Positions 33,120 through 41,023 of a stretch of 43,469 bases of DNA are shown here, in pieces. The stretch lies in the NCBI GenBank assembly GCA_023391335.1, contig JAEWBG010000058.1, positions 1-43,469 of the forward strand, read 5' to 3'. Each line of letters begins with the position of its first letter. The first letter of the stretch is position 1. Below the pieces are notes generated by a model that had not been told where the DNA came from, did not search any database, and worked only from the letters and a program-made list of their open reading frames with translations. This DNA comes from Pseudomonadota bacterium. Lineage in GTDB: Bacteria; Pseudomonadota; Gammaproteobacteria; Steroidobacterales; Steroidobacteraceae. The position numbers and the translations under genes are program-made.

Positions 33120-33152
33120 CAAAAAAAAAGGGCGGACCTTTCGGGCCGCCCT
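33120..33152 (-). terminator. Intrinsic terminator after the BON lipoprotein gene
   Basis: GGGCGGACC pairs with GGGCCGCCC around a TTTC loop (33130-33151, one mismatch). Read on the minus strand the hairpin is followed by a run of T (the A run from 33121). It isolates the bufferin cluster from the BON lipoprotein gene, so the cluster must have its own promoter in 32952-33119; none is obvious. Confidence 0.85.
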
Positions 33153-33176
33153 TTGTTTCGGATTGCAGCTGAAAGA

Positions 33177-33497
33177 CTAGGTGGTCTTACGAACCTCGAG
33201 CGCGTCCTTCACCTGCTTTACGCCATCCACATCTTTTGCCAACTCAACTGCTCGGGTTCGGGCTTCGTCCGATTCCACGAACCCGCTCAGCTGCACGGTG
33301 CCTTTGAAGGTTTCCACGTTGATCTCGTGCGCCTTGGTCACAGGATCCTGGACCAACTTGGCTTTCACCTTCGCGGTGACGACACCGTCATCGATGGCCT
33401 GACCGGCGGATTGCTGCGTAGGCGTCGAGGTGCAGCCTGCAATAGCAGAGCCCAGTAGGGCCGCGAGCATCGCTGCCGCAACTTGGTGACGTAACAT
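33177..33497 (-). CDS. BON-domain lipoprotein, 106 aa
   Basis: Lipoprotein signal ending SAIAGC (C21), then one BON domain (about 35-102: DDGVVTAKVKAKLVQDPVTK, GTVQLSGFV, KQVKDALEV). This is the OsmY/DolP-like type that resides in the outer membrane or periplasm. ATG at 33497 has GGAG at proper distance; GTG at 33506 lies within that ribosome site and is less likely. It is the third BON gene in the window. Confidence 0.88.
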   Translation of the reverse strand: MLRHQVAAAMLAALLGSAIAGCTSTPTQQSAGQAIDDGVVTAKVKAKLVQDPVTKAHEINVETFKGTVQLSGFVESDEARTRAVELAKDVDGVKQVKDALEVRKTT

Positions 33498-33552
33498 ATT
33501 CAGCACTCCGAGACCGATAACCGGGGACCACCGGGTTCAAGGTGCGGCTAGA

Positions 33553-33978
33553 TTAACCCGAACCGTCGCGGCGCGTCTCTGCGTCGCGCTTGGCGCGGTC
33601 AAGGTCCGCATCGGCGCGGTCTTTGCAGTCCTTCTGTGCGTCACCCTTCAGCGCTTCGCACTTCTCCATCGCAACCTTGTGATTGGCTTCTGCCTGAGCA
33701 ACGGCGACCTTGTAGTCGCCCTTGGCTTGCGCCTGATTTACGTCCTTCGCGGCGTCCTGCATGTCTTCACGGTCGTTGTCCTGAGCAGCTTGGGCGACAT
33801 CCTGCTGCTGATCTGCCACATTCTCCTGTGCGTCAGCCTGTGCGTCCGCAACATCCTTCTGGCCCTCAGCTTGCGCAGCGGTGACATCGTGCTGCACTTC
33901 CGCCGGCGATTCAGCCTTGTTGCAAGCAGCGAGCGCCAAGCCCGCTAGCGCAACCATCCAATAGGCATTGGTCTTCAT
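33553..33978 (-). CDS. Coiled-coil lipoprotein, 141 aa
   Basis: Signal peptide with lipobox ALAAC (C19). The mature part is a long, Ala/Asp/Gln-rich helical region (DVTAAQAEGQKDVADAQADA and onward) with repeated QxDVAxAQ-like steps, then a cysteine pair (MEKCEALKGDAQKDCKD) and a charged tail. No catalytic motif. GAGGAG precedes the ATG. Such lipoproteins often span the periplasm or respond to stress; the role here is unknown. It lies 55 bases upstream of the BON lipoprotein gene. Confidence 0.8.
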   Translation of the reverse strand: MKTNAYWMVALAGLALAACNKAESPAEVQHDVTAAQAEGQKDVADAQADAQENVADQQQDVAQAAQDNDREDMQDAAKDVNQAQAKGDYKVAVAQAEANHKVAMEKCEALKGDAQKDCKDRADADLDRAKRDAETRRDGSG

Positions 33979-34202
33979 AGCAATCTCCTCATGTTGTTAC
34001 CAAAGCGACCTGTCTACAAAGCAACGGGCGCGTCGCCGTCGGGCTGCGCCTACGTGCAACCAAGTGCACGATTGCGGCTCGGAAACGTGTTGCGCTTTTG
34101 TAAGGTTCCGGCGCATCGCATTGCGCTGCAAACGTTTGCCGGACAACGGAACCTCGATTTGCGGCGTAGCGTTTACCTGATCCCTCACTGCGCCTCACTT
34201 GA

Positions 34203-35663
34203 ATGGACGTACAAAGCGCGCCTGCAGCTGAACCCAGCGATTCCGCGCGTGGCATCGTCACCGATGTTCGGGTTCCGCTGCATGTCATTGCGGTCATCCT
34301 GGTGTCGATTGCACTGTTGATCGCGAACGCATGCCTGCTCATCGTGAATACGGGTCACACGATGGACACGAACGCGCACTACGCGCGCTCCTATGAGATC
34401 AAACGCTCGCTGAGTAGCTTCCAGGCGGTGATTGCCACTGCCGAGTCCGGGCAGCGTGGGTATCTTCTTACAGGCCAAACCGACTATCTCCAGCCGTACT
34501 ACCGCGCGATGCGCAGCTGGCGCGCCGAGATCGATCGGTTGCGCAATCTCACAGCTGACAACCCACAGCGGCAAAAGGACTTAGTGGAACTCGAGCACTG
34601 GACGGCGGCCGCAATCAGCCGCCTCGAGCAGACCATTCAACAGACTCCGCAGCCGGGGCCGAGCGGCAGTCCGGATGTCGCGGGCACCGATCGTGCGACC
34701 GAGACCATGGATCGAGTGCGCGGCATCGTCGAAGGCATGCTTGCCGAGGAAGATGCCCGCATCGATGCGCTCGGTCGCGAAGTGCTCCGTGGTATGTGGG
34801 TCACCATCGGTGTCGCGCTGCTCACGACGATCGTGACGGTCGCAGTGTTGATCGGATTGAACAAGTTGCTGCAGCGCTACGTCTGGGCGCGTGCGAAGGC
34901 GGAGCGAGCGCTGCTCGAGGCCAACCAACATTTAAACCACCTGGTCGAACAGAGGACGATCGAGCTCACCGACTTGTCGCAACATCTCATTCGTGTGTCG
35001 GAAGAAGAAAAGGCCAGTCTCGCGCGCGAATTGCATGACACGTTGGGCAGCAACTTGACTGCGATCAACATGGATCTGAACTGGATCCAGCGGCGCATGC
35101 CCGAGCAAGCGCGCGAGGTGCGCGAGCGAATGCAACGCGTCCTGCAGCTGCTGGCGGAGACGGTGGAGCTCAAGCATGCCGTCATCGAAGGATTACGGCC
35201 CAGTCATCTCGACAACCTGGGCTTAGCCTTCGCGATGCGCTCGCACTGCCGCGAGTTCACGCGGCGCACCGGCTTGCCGTGCGATGTGGATGTTCAAGAA
35301 GACTTCGATGATTTGGATCCGGCAACCTCGATTGCGTTCTACCGAATCGCACAAGAAGCGCTCACGAACATCACGAAGCACGCCCATGCCACGCAAGTGC
35401 ACATGACGTTAGTTCGTGAGGATCAAGGTGTTCGCTTCCGCATCGTGGATGACGGGCGGGGCGTTGCCGAAGGCGCATTGGCGAAGCCGAAATCGCACGG
35501 TGTCGTCGGCATGCGCGAGCGCATGCGGCAGCTCGGAGGGACGTTCTCGATCTCGCGAGGACCGAACGGCAAAGGCACGCTCATCGAGGCGTACGTGCCC
35601 CTCTCCGCTGTGGCAGCGCGCGCAGATGACTCAGTAGGAAAAATCCTACGACCGACCGGCTGA
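34203..35663 (+). CDS. CHASE3 sensor histidine kinase, NarX type, 486 aa
   Basis: Membrane sensor. Transmembrane helix 1 (about 26-48), extracytoplasmic CHASE3-like domain (about 50-196, including the typical TAESGQRGYLLTGQTDYL), helix 2 (about 199-219), a coiled linker, HisKA_3 dimerisation helix with phospho-H278 in LARELHDTLGSN, and an ATPase domain with DDGRG. It is expected to phosphorylate the NarL-type regulator two genes downstream. The signal is unknown. It is divergent from the lipoprotein genes. Confidence 0.93.
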   Translation: MDVQSAPAAEPSDSARGIVTDVRVPLHVIAVILVSIALLIANACLLIVNTGHTMDTNAHYARSYEIKRSLSSFQAVIATAESGQRGYLLTGQTDYLQPYYRAMRSWRAEIDRLRNLTADNPQRQKDLVELEHWTAAAISRLEQTIQQTPQPGPSGSPDVAGTDRATETMDRVRGIVEGMLAEEDARIDALGREVLRGMWVTIGVALLTTIVTVAVLIGLNKLLQRYVWARAKAERALLEANQHLNHLVEQRTIELTDLSQHLIRVSEEEKASLARELHDTLGSNLTAINMDLNWIQRRMPEQAREVRERMQRVLQLLAETVELKHAVIEGLRPSHLDNLGLAFAMRSHCREFTRRTGLPCDVDVQEDFDDLDPATSIAFYRIAQEALTNITKHAHATQVHMTLVREDQGVRFRIVDDGRGVAEGALAKPKSHGVVGMRERMRQLGGTFSISRGPNGKGTLIEAYVPLSAVAARADDSVGKILRPTG

Positions 35664-35798
35664 CATCGTGCGCATCACGGTCCCGCGCTGATCGGGAGCC
35701 GTGCAGATAACTCCGATTGTTGCGCACTTGAGGGAACTTTCTCCTACGCCCAAGGAGTTGTTCCGTCGCCACGTAAAGTTGACCCGCAGGAGCGTTTT

Positions 35799-36134
35799 AT
35801 GGAAAACCCACAGATGAGCGACAGCGCCCACACTTCAGAACTTCGCAGCTACGTCCCGCGAGGCACTTCGGATCTCACGGAAATCCATGCGTTGCGAATT
35901 CCGGTCGGTACAAACCTGGCCGACGTAGAGCGCTGGCTGATCTTCGCCACACTGAAGAAGTGCGGCGGAAACAAGACGCGCGCAGCAGCGTTACTGGGGG
36001 TCAGTCTCAAGACCCTGTACAACCGACTGAATGCGTATCGTGCACAGGGCGTGGCACTCGACGAAGGGATCCCGATCGACAACAGCATCGAGATCAATGG
36101 GCTGCATGGCGAGCTTTCCGAGGTATCCGTCTGA
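35799..36134 (+). CDS. Stand-alone Fis-type helix-turn-helix protein, 111 aa
   Basis: A Fis/NtrC-type DNA-binding helix-turn-helix (about 49-79: KKCGGNKTRAAALLGVSLKT, then LYNRL) without receiver or ATPase domains. It resembles the isolated C-terminal domain of regulators such as PrrA/ActR. AGGAG precedes the ATG. Its stop overlaps the start of the response regulator (TGATG), so the two are translated together. It may help or redirect the regulator; this coupling is unusual. Confidence 0.88.
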   Translation: MENPQMSDSAHTSELRSYVPRGTSDLTEIHALRIPVGTNLADVERWLIFATLKKCGGNKTRAAALLGVSLKTLYNRLNAYRAQGVALDEGIPIDNSIEINGLHGELSEVSV

Positions 36135-36823
36135 TGTTAGACGTAAGAGAGAATGAGGGGCGTGAAACTATTCCCCCCACGCATACGCCAATACGCGTCC
36201 TCATTGTCGACGACCATGCCATCTTGCGCGCAGGAGTGCGCGAGATGCTCTCCGAAGAGGAGGATCTGCAAGTCGTCGGCGAAGCGGGTTCTGCCGAAGA
36301 AGCGGCACAACAGCTGCGCGATGGTTTGGAAGTCGACGTCGTCGTGCTCGACATCACCTTGCCCGGCCAAAGCGGCATCGATCTGCTGAAGCAATTGCGG
36401 CGCGATCGTCCCGAACTGGCGATCTTGGTTTTGAGCATGCATCCCGAACGCAGTTTCGCAGTGCGCTTGATGCGCGCCGGTGCGAACGGATACGTGCCGA
36501 AGATGATCGTACCCGAAGAACTCGTGAAGGCCGTGCGCGCAGTCGGCACCGGCCGTCGCTACATCACTCCGCTGGTGGCCGAGCTGCTGGCTTCGGAGTG
36601 TGCCGCTGATGAAGAAGGACCGTTGCATAACCGTCTTTCCGAGCGCGAGTTGCAGGTATTCACTCGCATCGCTCGCGGTGTCTCGCCTGCGGTCATGGCA
36701 AACGAACTCGGTTTGAGCGTGAAAACGGTCAGCACTTATCGCGCACGCATCCTCGAGAAGATGGGGATGCGCAGCAATGCCGAGATCGCCGCCTACGCCG
36801 TCCGCAACCAGCTAGTCGAGTAA
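36134..36823 (+). CDS. NarL/FixJ-type response regulator, 229 aa
   Basis: Receiver domain (about 18-135) with acidic pocket D26 D27 and phospho-acceptor D73 in VVVLDITLPG, followed by a LuxR-type helix-turn-helix (about 168-229: LSERELQVFTRIARGVSPAV, LGLSVKTVSTYRARILEKMG). It starts inside the preceding stop codon. Upstream kinase: CHASE3/HisKA_3 at 34203. It is followed three bases later by a lone receiver gene. Confidence 0.95.
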   Translation: MLDVRENEGRETIPPTHTPIRVLIVDDHAILRAGVREMLSEEEDLQVVGEAGSAEEAAQQLRDGLEVDVVVLDITLPGQSGIDLLKQLRRDRPELAILVLSMHPERSFAVRLMRAGANGYVPKMIVPEELVKAVRAVGTGRRYITPLVAELLASECAADEEGPLHNRLSERELQVFTRIARGVSPAVMANELGLSVKTVSTYRARILEKMGMRSNAEIAAYAVRNQLVE

Positions 36824-36826
36824 CGA

Positions 36827-37255
36827 ATGGAGCCCGTGCTGTGCAGCGGGCCAATTCGCACCGACGCTGAACCTCTTATGGCTCGGCGAGAACTCACGGT
36901 TTACATCGTCGAAGATTCTCCGGCCGTACTGGAACGGTTAGAAGAAGCTGTCGGCGATATTCCGCATGCGCGAGTAGTCGGTCGCGCCGACGCTGTGCCG
37001 GATGCCTTCGAGGGCGTGAAGAGTTTTGCGCCTCGCGTGCTGATCCTGGACATCCAGCTCCGCGGCGGCAGTGGCTTCAAGTTATTGAAGCTGATGCGAG
37101 CGGCTGGATTGACGCCTGAGGTCGTGATCATCGTCACCAATCATCCGAGCGAAGATTATCGCGCTGCGAGCCGGGAATGCGGCGTGGATCATTTCTTCGA
37201 TAAGGCATCGGAGTTTGAAAAGGTCAGGGAAGTGCTCCTGACCATGCAAAATTGA
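36827..37255 (+). CDS. Single-domain response regulator (receiver only)
   Basis: 142 residues with one receiver fold: acidic pair E29 D30, phospho-acceptor D75 in VLILDIQLRG, and lysine in FFDKASEFEKV. There is no output domain. Such proteins shuttle phosphoryl groups or act as competitors for the kinase. ATG at 36827 is three bases after the NarL-type stop; the alternative at 36878 (MARRELTVYIVED) would remove 17 residues and has no clear ribosome site. Same operon as the kinase and NarL-type regulator. Confidence 0.88.
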   Translation: MEPVLCSGPIRTDAEPLMARRELTVYIVEDSPAVLERLEEAVGDIPHARVVGRADAVPDAFEGVKSFAPRVLILDIQLRGGSGFKLLKLMRAAGLTPEVVIIVTNHPSEDYRAASRECGVDHFFDKASEFEKVREVLLTMQN

Positions 37256-37467
37256 CGTTAGTTGACCGTTTTGTCGTTGGAGCTGGGATCTATTTTCGTT
37301 TTGATGCGTTGCGTATATCGAACATTGCGCAATTCGTCGCATGGACCTCCCCAGGACGATGGGGGCACCCGCTGAGAACCCATCGGACACCGTGATGACG
37401 GTTGCGCACTTCAGGCCGCGCCATAAACGCGGCCTCTTTTTTGTCCAACGCTTTTGCAGTCCTATCG
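37256..37467 (+). ncRNA. Candidate noncoding RNA or leader ending in a strong terminator
   Basis: Downstream of the receiver gene, paired segments include CGATGGG (37357-37363, approximate) with CCCATCG (near 37379-37385) and CCGT/ACGG near 37391. The region ends with AGGCCGCG (37413-37420) pairing perfectly with CGCGGCCT (37428-37435) and followed by CTTTTTTG. No open frame fits. It could be a small RNA, an attenuator ahead of the SemiSWEET-like gene, or the two-component operon's 3' UTR. Confidence 0.4.
37413..37443 (+). terminator. Intrinsic terminator, 8-bp perfect stem with T run
   Basis: AGGCCGCG / CGCGGCCT stem, 7-base loop, then CTTTTTTG on the plus strand. It lies 158 bases after the receiver stop and 25 bases ahead of the SemiSWEET-like start, so it may end the regulatory operon and/or attenuate the next gene. 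Confidence 0.85.
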
Positions 37468-37755
37468 ATGAAACCGGTTGATTGGATCGGATGGGCCGCA
37501 TCCGCCATTTTGTTGGCCACGCTGATCCGACAGGTGTACACCCAATGGCGCGAGCATTCGACCAAGGGTGTGTCCCGATGGTTGTTCATCGGCCAACTGA
37601 CGGCCTCCACCGGCTTTTTGATTTACAGCTTCCTGCTCGATAACTGGGTCTTCGTGTTCACGAATGCCGCCTTGTTAGTTACGGCGCTGGTTGGCCAATG
37701 GATCTACGCGCGCAACACAAAACTGAAGGGCGATAAGAAAGGCGAGCTCACCTGA
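37468..37755 (+). CDS. SemiSWEET/PQ-loop-type small membrane protein, 95 aa
   Basis: Three predicted transmembrane helices (about 6-22, 38-55, 59-80), the size of a SemiSWEET half-transporter. LIRQVYTQWREHSTKGVS occupies the position of the PQ-loop motif, with RQ instead of PQ. The tail ends KLKGDKKGELT. The start at 37468 follows the terminator closely and has no clear ribosome site. Sugar transport is inferred from the family only. Confidence 0.75.
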   Translation: MKPVDWIGWAASAILLATLIRQVYTQWREHSTKGVSRWLFIGQLTASTGFLIYSFLLDNWVFVFTNAALLVTALVGQWIYARNTKLKGDKKGELT

Positions 37756-37787
37756 GCCCGCCTTTATTGACCCGCAGATCGATTTTT

Positions 37788-39107
37788 TTAGCTCGACCGG
37801 TTATCGCGCTTGCTTGCACCTGGTGAGGTGCCGGGGCCGGAAGCAGACGCGCCCGTTTCATTCGGGCTCGGCCCTGTGGAAGAGGTCGACGTTGCTGCAC
37901 TGCCGGTGTTCGCGCTGCTCGATCGGCCCGCCGCACTGGCGAGCTGCGAGGAGCCCGACTGAGCATCCGTACTGCTGCCGGAGTAGTCGTACCGCGAGCC
38001 GCTGTCTTGCGTATCGCTCTTCGATTGTACCGTGTTGCGGAAACCGGATTGCGAAGCGCCTGACTGCGAGCCCCAACGCGACTGCACGCGCAATTGATTG
38101 TCGATGTCCTTGGCACCGCAATGCTCCACTAAGTCTTCGACTTCGTACTTGGTCTGCCGATTGGGAACGCTGCCGGTCAGCTTGACGGTTTGCTCGTGCA
38201 CCTCGACATCGATCTCACTTGCATCGATGCGTGGATCGTCCGTGAGACGCTCGCAGATCATTTCGCGCAAGCGTTCATCCGAACGTGCGTAGCCTTTTGG
38301 GCCACGGCCGCGGTGCGAGCCGCGCCATTCTTGCTGCCAAGCGCCGCCTCGATCGTCCTCGCCATAACTTCTGCCATAGCTCGATTGCGCGCCATATTCC
38401 GATCGTCCGTAGTTGGAATACTCGCCGGTCGTACCGCGCGAGTAGTCCGTGTCGGTGCCGCGGCGTGCACTCGATTCTGGTACCCAATCCGAGTTCGGCT
38501 CATCCCAGCTGCTTTGGCCTCCTGATGTCGTGCTTGGGCCGAACAATCCGTCCTCGCTAGCACGCGTACCGGCTCCAGAGCTGACGATGCCTGCATGGTT
38601 GCCCGTGCCGTAATAAGCAGGCGTGTCTAGATTGCTCCAACCGCGTGCGAAGTCGGCGCTGCCCATGTCATCGCTGCCGAACTCGCCATAGCCGCGCGTC
38701 TGCTGTCCTCTGAACTGACCGCGACTATAGTCACCGCCGTAGCGCCGATTGCGTTGCTCGTCGGACTCATAGCGTTCTTGGTCGCGGTTGTAGTCGCGAT
38801 CTCGTGCGGACCATTGATCGCGGCCATATTGTGGTGCGCGATCCTGACTGCTCTGCCGCCAATAACTCTCATCGCGCTGATTGCGTGTATCGCGATTCCA
38901 ATCGTCGCGACCTTCGCGTCGATAACCTTGCTCTTCGGAGTAGCCGCCCGTTGCATACGAACGATCGCCGCGAAAGGCGCGCTCGCGATTGCCACGATCG
39001 GGTGTATAGCGGCGTTCATCGCCGGAGCGAAACGGATCGCGATCGGGACCTGAGCGCATCGGTCGGCCGCCGCGCTCATGAGAGGAATTTCGATAATTTT
39101 GCGCCAT
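37788..39107 (-). CDS. Large disordered BON-domain protein, 439 aa
   Basis: The N-terminal half (about 1-270) is low complexity, very rich in R, D, S, Y, G and Q (many R-D-x-Y-N-R-D-type repeats). A SHRGRGPKGYARSDERL hinge (near 270-290) introduces one BON domain (to about 345), and a serine/glycine/alanine tail ends it. GGAGAAGG precedes the start at 39107. The BON part is a clear paralogue of the 125-residue protein at 5284. The shape resembles proteobacterial SWFGD/BON-type envelope or stress proteins. Confidence 0.85.
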   Translation of the reverse strand: MAQNYRNSSHERGGRPMRSGPDRDPFRSGDERRYTPDRGNRERAFRGDRSYATGGYSEEQGYRREGRDDWNRDTRNQRDESYWRQSSQDRAPQYGRDQWSARDRDYNRDQERYESDEQRNRRYGGDYSRGQFRGQQTRGYGEFGSDDMGSADFARGWSNLDTPAYYGTGNHAGIVSSGAGTRASEDGLFGPSTTSGGQSSWDEPNSDWVPESSARRGTDTDYSRGTTGEYSNYGRSEYGAQSSYGRSYGEDDRGGAWQQEWRGSHRGRGPKGYARSDERLREMICERLTDDPRIDASEIDVEVHEQTVKLTGSVPNRQTKYEVEDLVEHCGAKDIDNQLRVQSRWGSQSGASQSGFRNTVQSKSDTQDSGSRYDYSGSSTDAQSGSSQLASAAGRSSSANTGSAATSTSSTGPSPNETGASASGPGTSPGASKRDNRSS

Positions 39108-39304
39108 GACACCTTCTCCGCTTTGACTGAGGCAGTACTCCCGCATAAGCGCGAGCGTGACGGCAGTGTTCCGATTGTGAATGCGACGTCACCGTGAAAA
39201 ATCAGCGGATTCCTACAGTCCAGAGCGCCTCATCCTCAAGAACTTTACGAGGCACGCTGCGTTATGGACACGTTCTCAATCGTCGCGCAGAAATGGAGAT
39301 GCAC

Positions 39305-40171
39305 ATGGCAAGTCAGCAGTCGCCCAGCAAGCCGCAGCCCGCGCAGAAGCAAGCGAGTCAACCGGGCGATCAAGCGAAGATGACGCCTGAGCCGATTTCC
39401 ATTCGCGAGGACTATCGCGGCAGCGGCAAGCTCGAAGGCAGAGTGGCATTGATCTCCGGCGGCGACAGCGGCATCGGTCGTGCGGTGGCGTTGCACTTCG
39501 CACGCGAAGGCGCCGCGGTCGCGATCATCTACTTGGACGAAACCAAAGATGCCGAAGAGACTCAGCGACTAATCGAAAAGGAAAACGCGGAATGTTTGCT
39601 GCTGCAAGGCGATGTGACAAATCAGGAGTTTTGTGACGACGCCGTGAAGCGCACCGTCCAGAAGTTCGGCAGACTCGACATTCTGGTGAACAACGCCGCA
39701 CAGCAATACCCAAAGCACGACGCGACGCAGATCTCCGAGGAGCAGCTCGAGAAAACCTTCCGCACGAATGTGTTCGGTTACATGTTCTTGGCGCAAGCTG
39801 CGGTCGAACACTTCGGCGATCACGGCTGCATCATCAACACGGGCTCGATCACCGGATCTCGCGGCAGCGCGCACTTGGTCGACTATTCGGCAACGAAGGG
39901 TGCGATCCAAGCGCTGACGTACTCGCTTGCGCAGCAACTCATCGAGAAGGGCATTCGCGTGAATGGCGTTGCGCCGGGTCCAGTCTGGACGCCGCTGATT
40001 CCAGCGACGTTCTCGAAAGAGGAAGTGGAAAAGTTCGGCACCAACACGCCGATGAAGCGTCCTGCGCAACCGTCCGAAATCGCTCCGGCTTATGTGTTCC
40101 TAGCGTCGGATGATGCGTCGTACATCAATGGCCAGTTCATTCATATCAATGGCGGCAGTTTGATGCACTGA
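39305..40171 (+). CDS. Short-chain dehydrogenase/reductase, YghA-like, 288 aa
   Basis: Rossmann-fold oxidoreductase with a short disordered N-tail rich in Q, K and P. The nucleotide site SGGDSGIGRAVA (TGxxxGxG variant) begins near residue 50. The active site has NNAAQQYP, the serine of TGSITG, and the YSATKG tyrosine/lysine pair. It matches the glucose-dehydrogenase/YghA type of SDR. The start at 39305 (MASQQSPSK) has GGAG; an upstream frame has no ribosome site. Substrate unknown, NADP use possible. Confidence 0.93.
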   Translation: MASQQSPSKPQPAQKQASQPGDQAKMTPEPISIREDYRGSGKLEGRVALISGGDSGIGRAVALHFAREGAAVAIIYLDETKDAEETQRLIEKENAECLLLQGDVTNQEFCDDAVKRTVQKFGRLDILVNNAAQQYPKHDATQISEEQLEKTFRTNVFGYMFLAQAAVEHFGDHGCIINTGSITGSRGSAHLVDYSATKGAIQALTYSLAQQLIEKGIRVNGVAPGPVWTPLIPATFSKEEVEKFGTNTPMKRPAQPSEIAPAYVFLASDDASYINGQFIHINGGSLMH

Positions 40172-40214
40172 CCGGTGAGGACGGACGGTTGTCACGTATG
40201 ACTCACCGTCAGGT

Positions 40215-40266
40215 AGGCCTGCGGCAAGAAGGCTGATCGCACTAGTGCTAATCAGCAGGCAGGCCT
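40215..40266. terminator. Long three-part hairpin after the SDR gene
   Basis: AGGCCTGC (40215-40222) pairs with GCAGGCCT (40259-40266). Within it, GCTGAT (40232-40237) pairs with ATCAGC (40251-40256) and GCAC with GTGC. It starts 44 bases after the SDR stop, between convergent genes. TTTCGG follows on the plus strand. Confidence 0.55.
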
Positions 40267-40372
40267 TTCGGCAGGTCAGAAGGCACTCCGGGGAAATTGG
40301 CCGCGCCATTTGAGACAGAACGGGCGATCGACGAAAGAGACCTAGGTAAGCTGCCAGTATGCGATTCCAGCG

Positions 40373-40398
40373 TTCTTTTTTGCGTTCTCAGCGGCTAC
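40373..40398. repeat. Half copy of the MITE-like element end
   Basis: GTTCTTTTTTGCGTTCTCAG, then CGGCTA, repeats the right end of the 184-bp element (CTTTTTTGCGTTCTCTGCGGC) with one change, without the left end or the core. It covers the last codons and stop of the gene at 40388-40606. Confidence 0.6.
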
Positions 40399-40606
40399 TT
40401 TGTCCCATCCTATTTTTTTCCGGCGCGCGCTCGGCATCGAGCTCCACCGCAGTCTCGGCATGAGTCGTGCGGGCGCGGTCTTCCCATCGGACGATTACAT
40501 AGCGGCCGGTGCGCAATTGCCACACATCGCCGCGGAGGCGTAGATCGCTATCTTTGAGCCGGACCGGATCGCCGACCTTGAGTTGATGAGAAGAATCGTC
40601 GCTCAT
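40388..40606 (-). CDS. Small SH3/KOW-like hypothetical protein, 72 aa
   Basis: Compact beta-rich protein: LKVGDPVRLKDSDLRLRGDV and GRYVIVRWEDRARTTHAETA resemble small SH3/KOW-like proteins (DUF2158/YodC type). The start at 40606 (MSDDSSHQLK) fits that family; a longer frame begins at 40657. The final residues (QSSR) and stop codon fall inside the MITE-like half repeat, so this end may have been reshaped by the element. No named function. Confidence 0.65.
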   Translation of the reverse strand: MSDDSSHQLKVGDPVRLKDSDLRLRGDVWQLRTGRYVIVRWEDRARTTHAETAVELDAERAPEKNRMGQSSR

Positions 40607-40754
40607 GGAAGCACCCGTAGGGAATGCCGCCATGATCAGGCTCGCTGCACTGAACATGAAGTCTCGCGCATCGAGGATGCGGACCGTGTCACGCTAAGAA
40701 ATGTCCAGCGAATCGTTGTCCGGGCAGAACGTGATCCCGCTCACGTTTGCGGCG

Positions 40755-40982
40755 CTACGACTCGGTCCACCACCGCATAAATTCTTCGAAGCTAATCGAG
40801 CCGTCGCCGTCGTCGTCAGTGGCTTCAAACGCAAGCAAGCATTCGTCCTCCGAAAGATCCGAGTCGAGCGATTGCAGTAGACGAGAGAACTCTTTCTGGA
40901 CAATCCAGCCGTCGCCATCGCTGTCGCAACGATCGTAGTTTTGACGAAGCTCGGAGAGCTCATTCGTGGTCAAGTCCTTCAT
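40755..40982 (-). CDS. Two-EF-hand calcium-binding protein, 75 aa
   Basis: Two canonical EF-hand loops: D20-S-D22-G-D24-G-W-I27-V-Q-K-E31 and D56-D-D58-G-D60-G-S-I63-S-F-E-E67, separated by about 24 residues as in calmodulin lobes. There is no signal peptide, so it is cytoplasmic. GGGAGGTG precedes the start at 40982; a longer frame from 41006 adds eight residues. It could be a calcium buffer or sensor; partner unknown. It lies 41 bases downstream of the M28 peptidase on the same strand. Confidence 0.85.
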   Translation of the reverse strand: MKDLTTNELSELRQNYDRCDSDGDGWIVQKEFSRLLQSLDSDLSEDECLLAFEATDDDGDGSISFEEFMRWWTES

Positions 40983-41023
40983 CTCACACCTCCCCAACTG
41001 GTGCACAAGTGCACACGTCCTCG

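Noticed and set aside
37330..37450. TPP or guanidine-II riboswitch ahead of the SemiSWEET-like gene
   Set aside because: CTGAGA and an ACGA-containing loop occur, but the other conserved cores (ACCTGA..., UAAU, paired ACGR stems) are missing, so the region is reported only as a generic RNA candidate.
38627..39112. Alternate-frame proteins within the large BON gene
   Set aside because: They are shadows of the R/D/S-rich coding repeat, with no independent ribosome site or family features.
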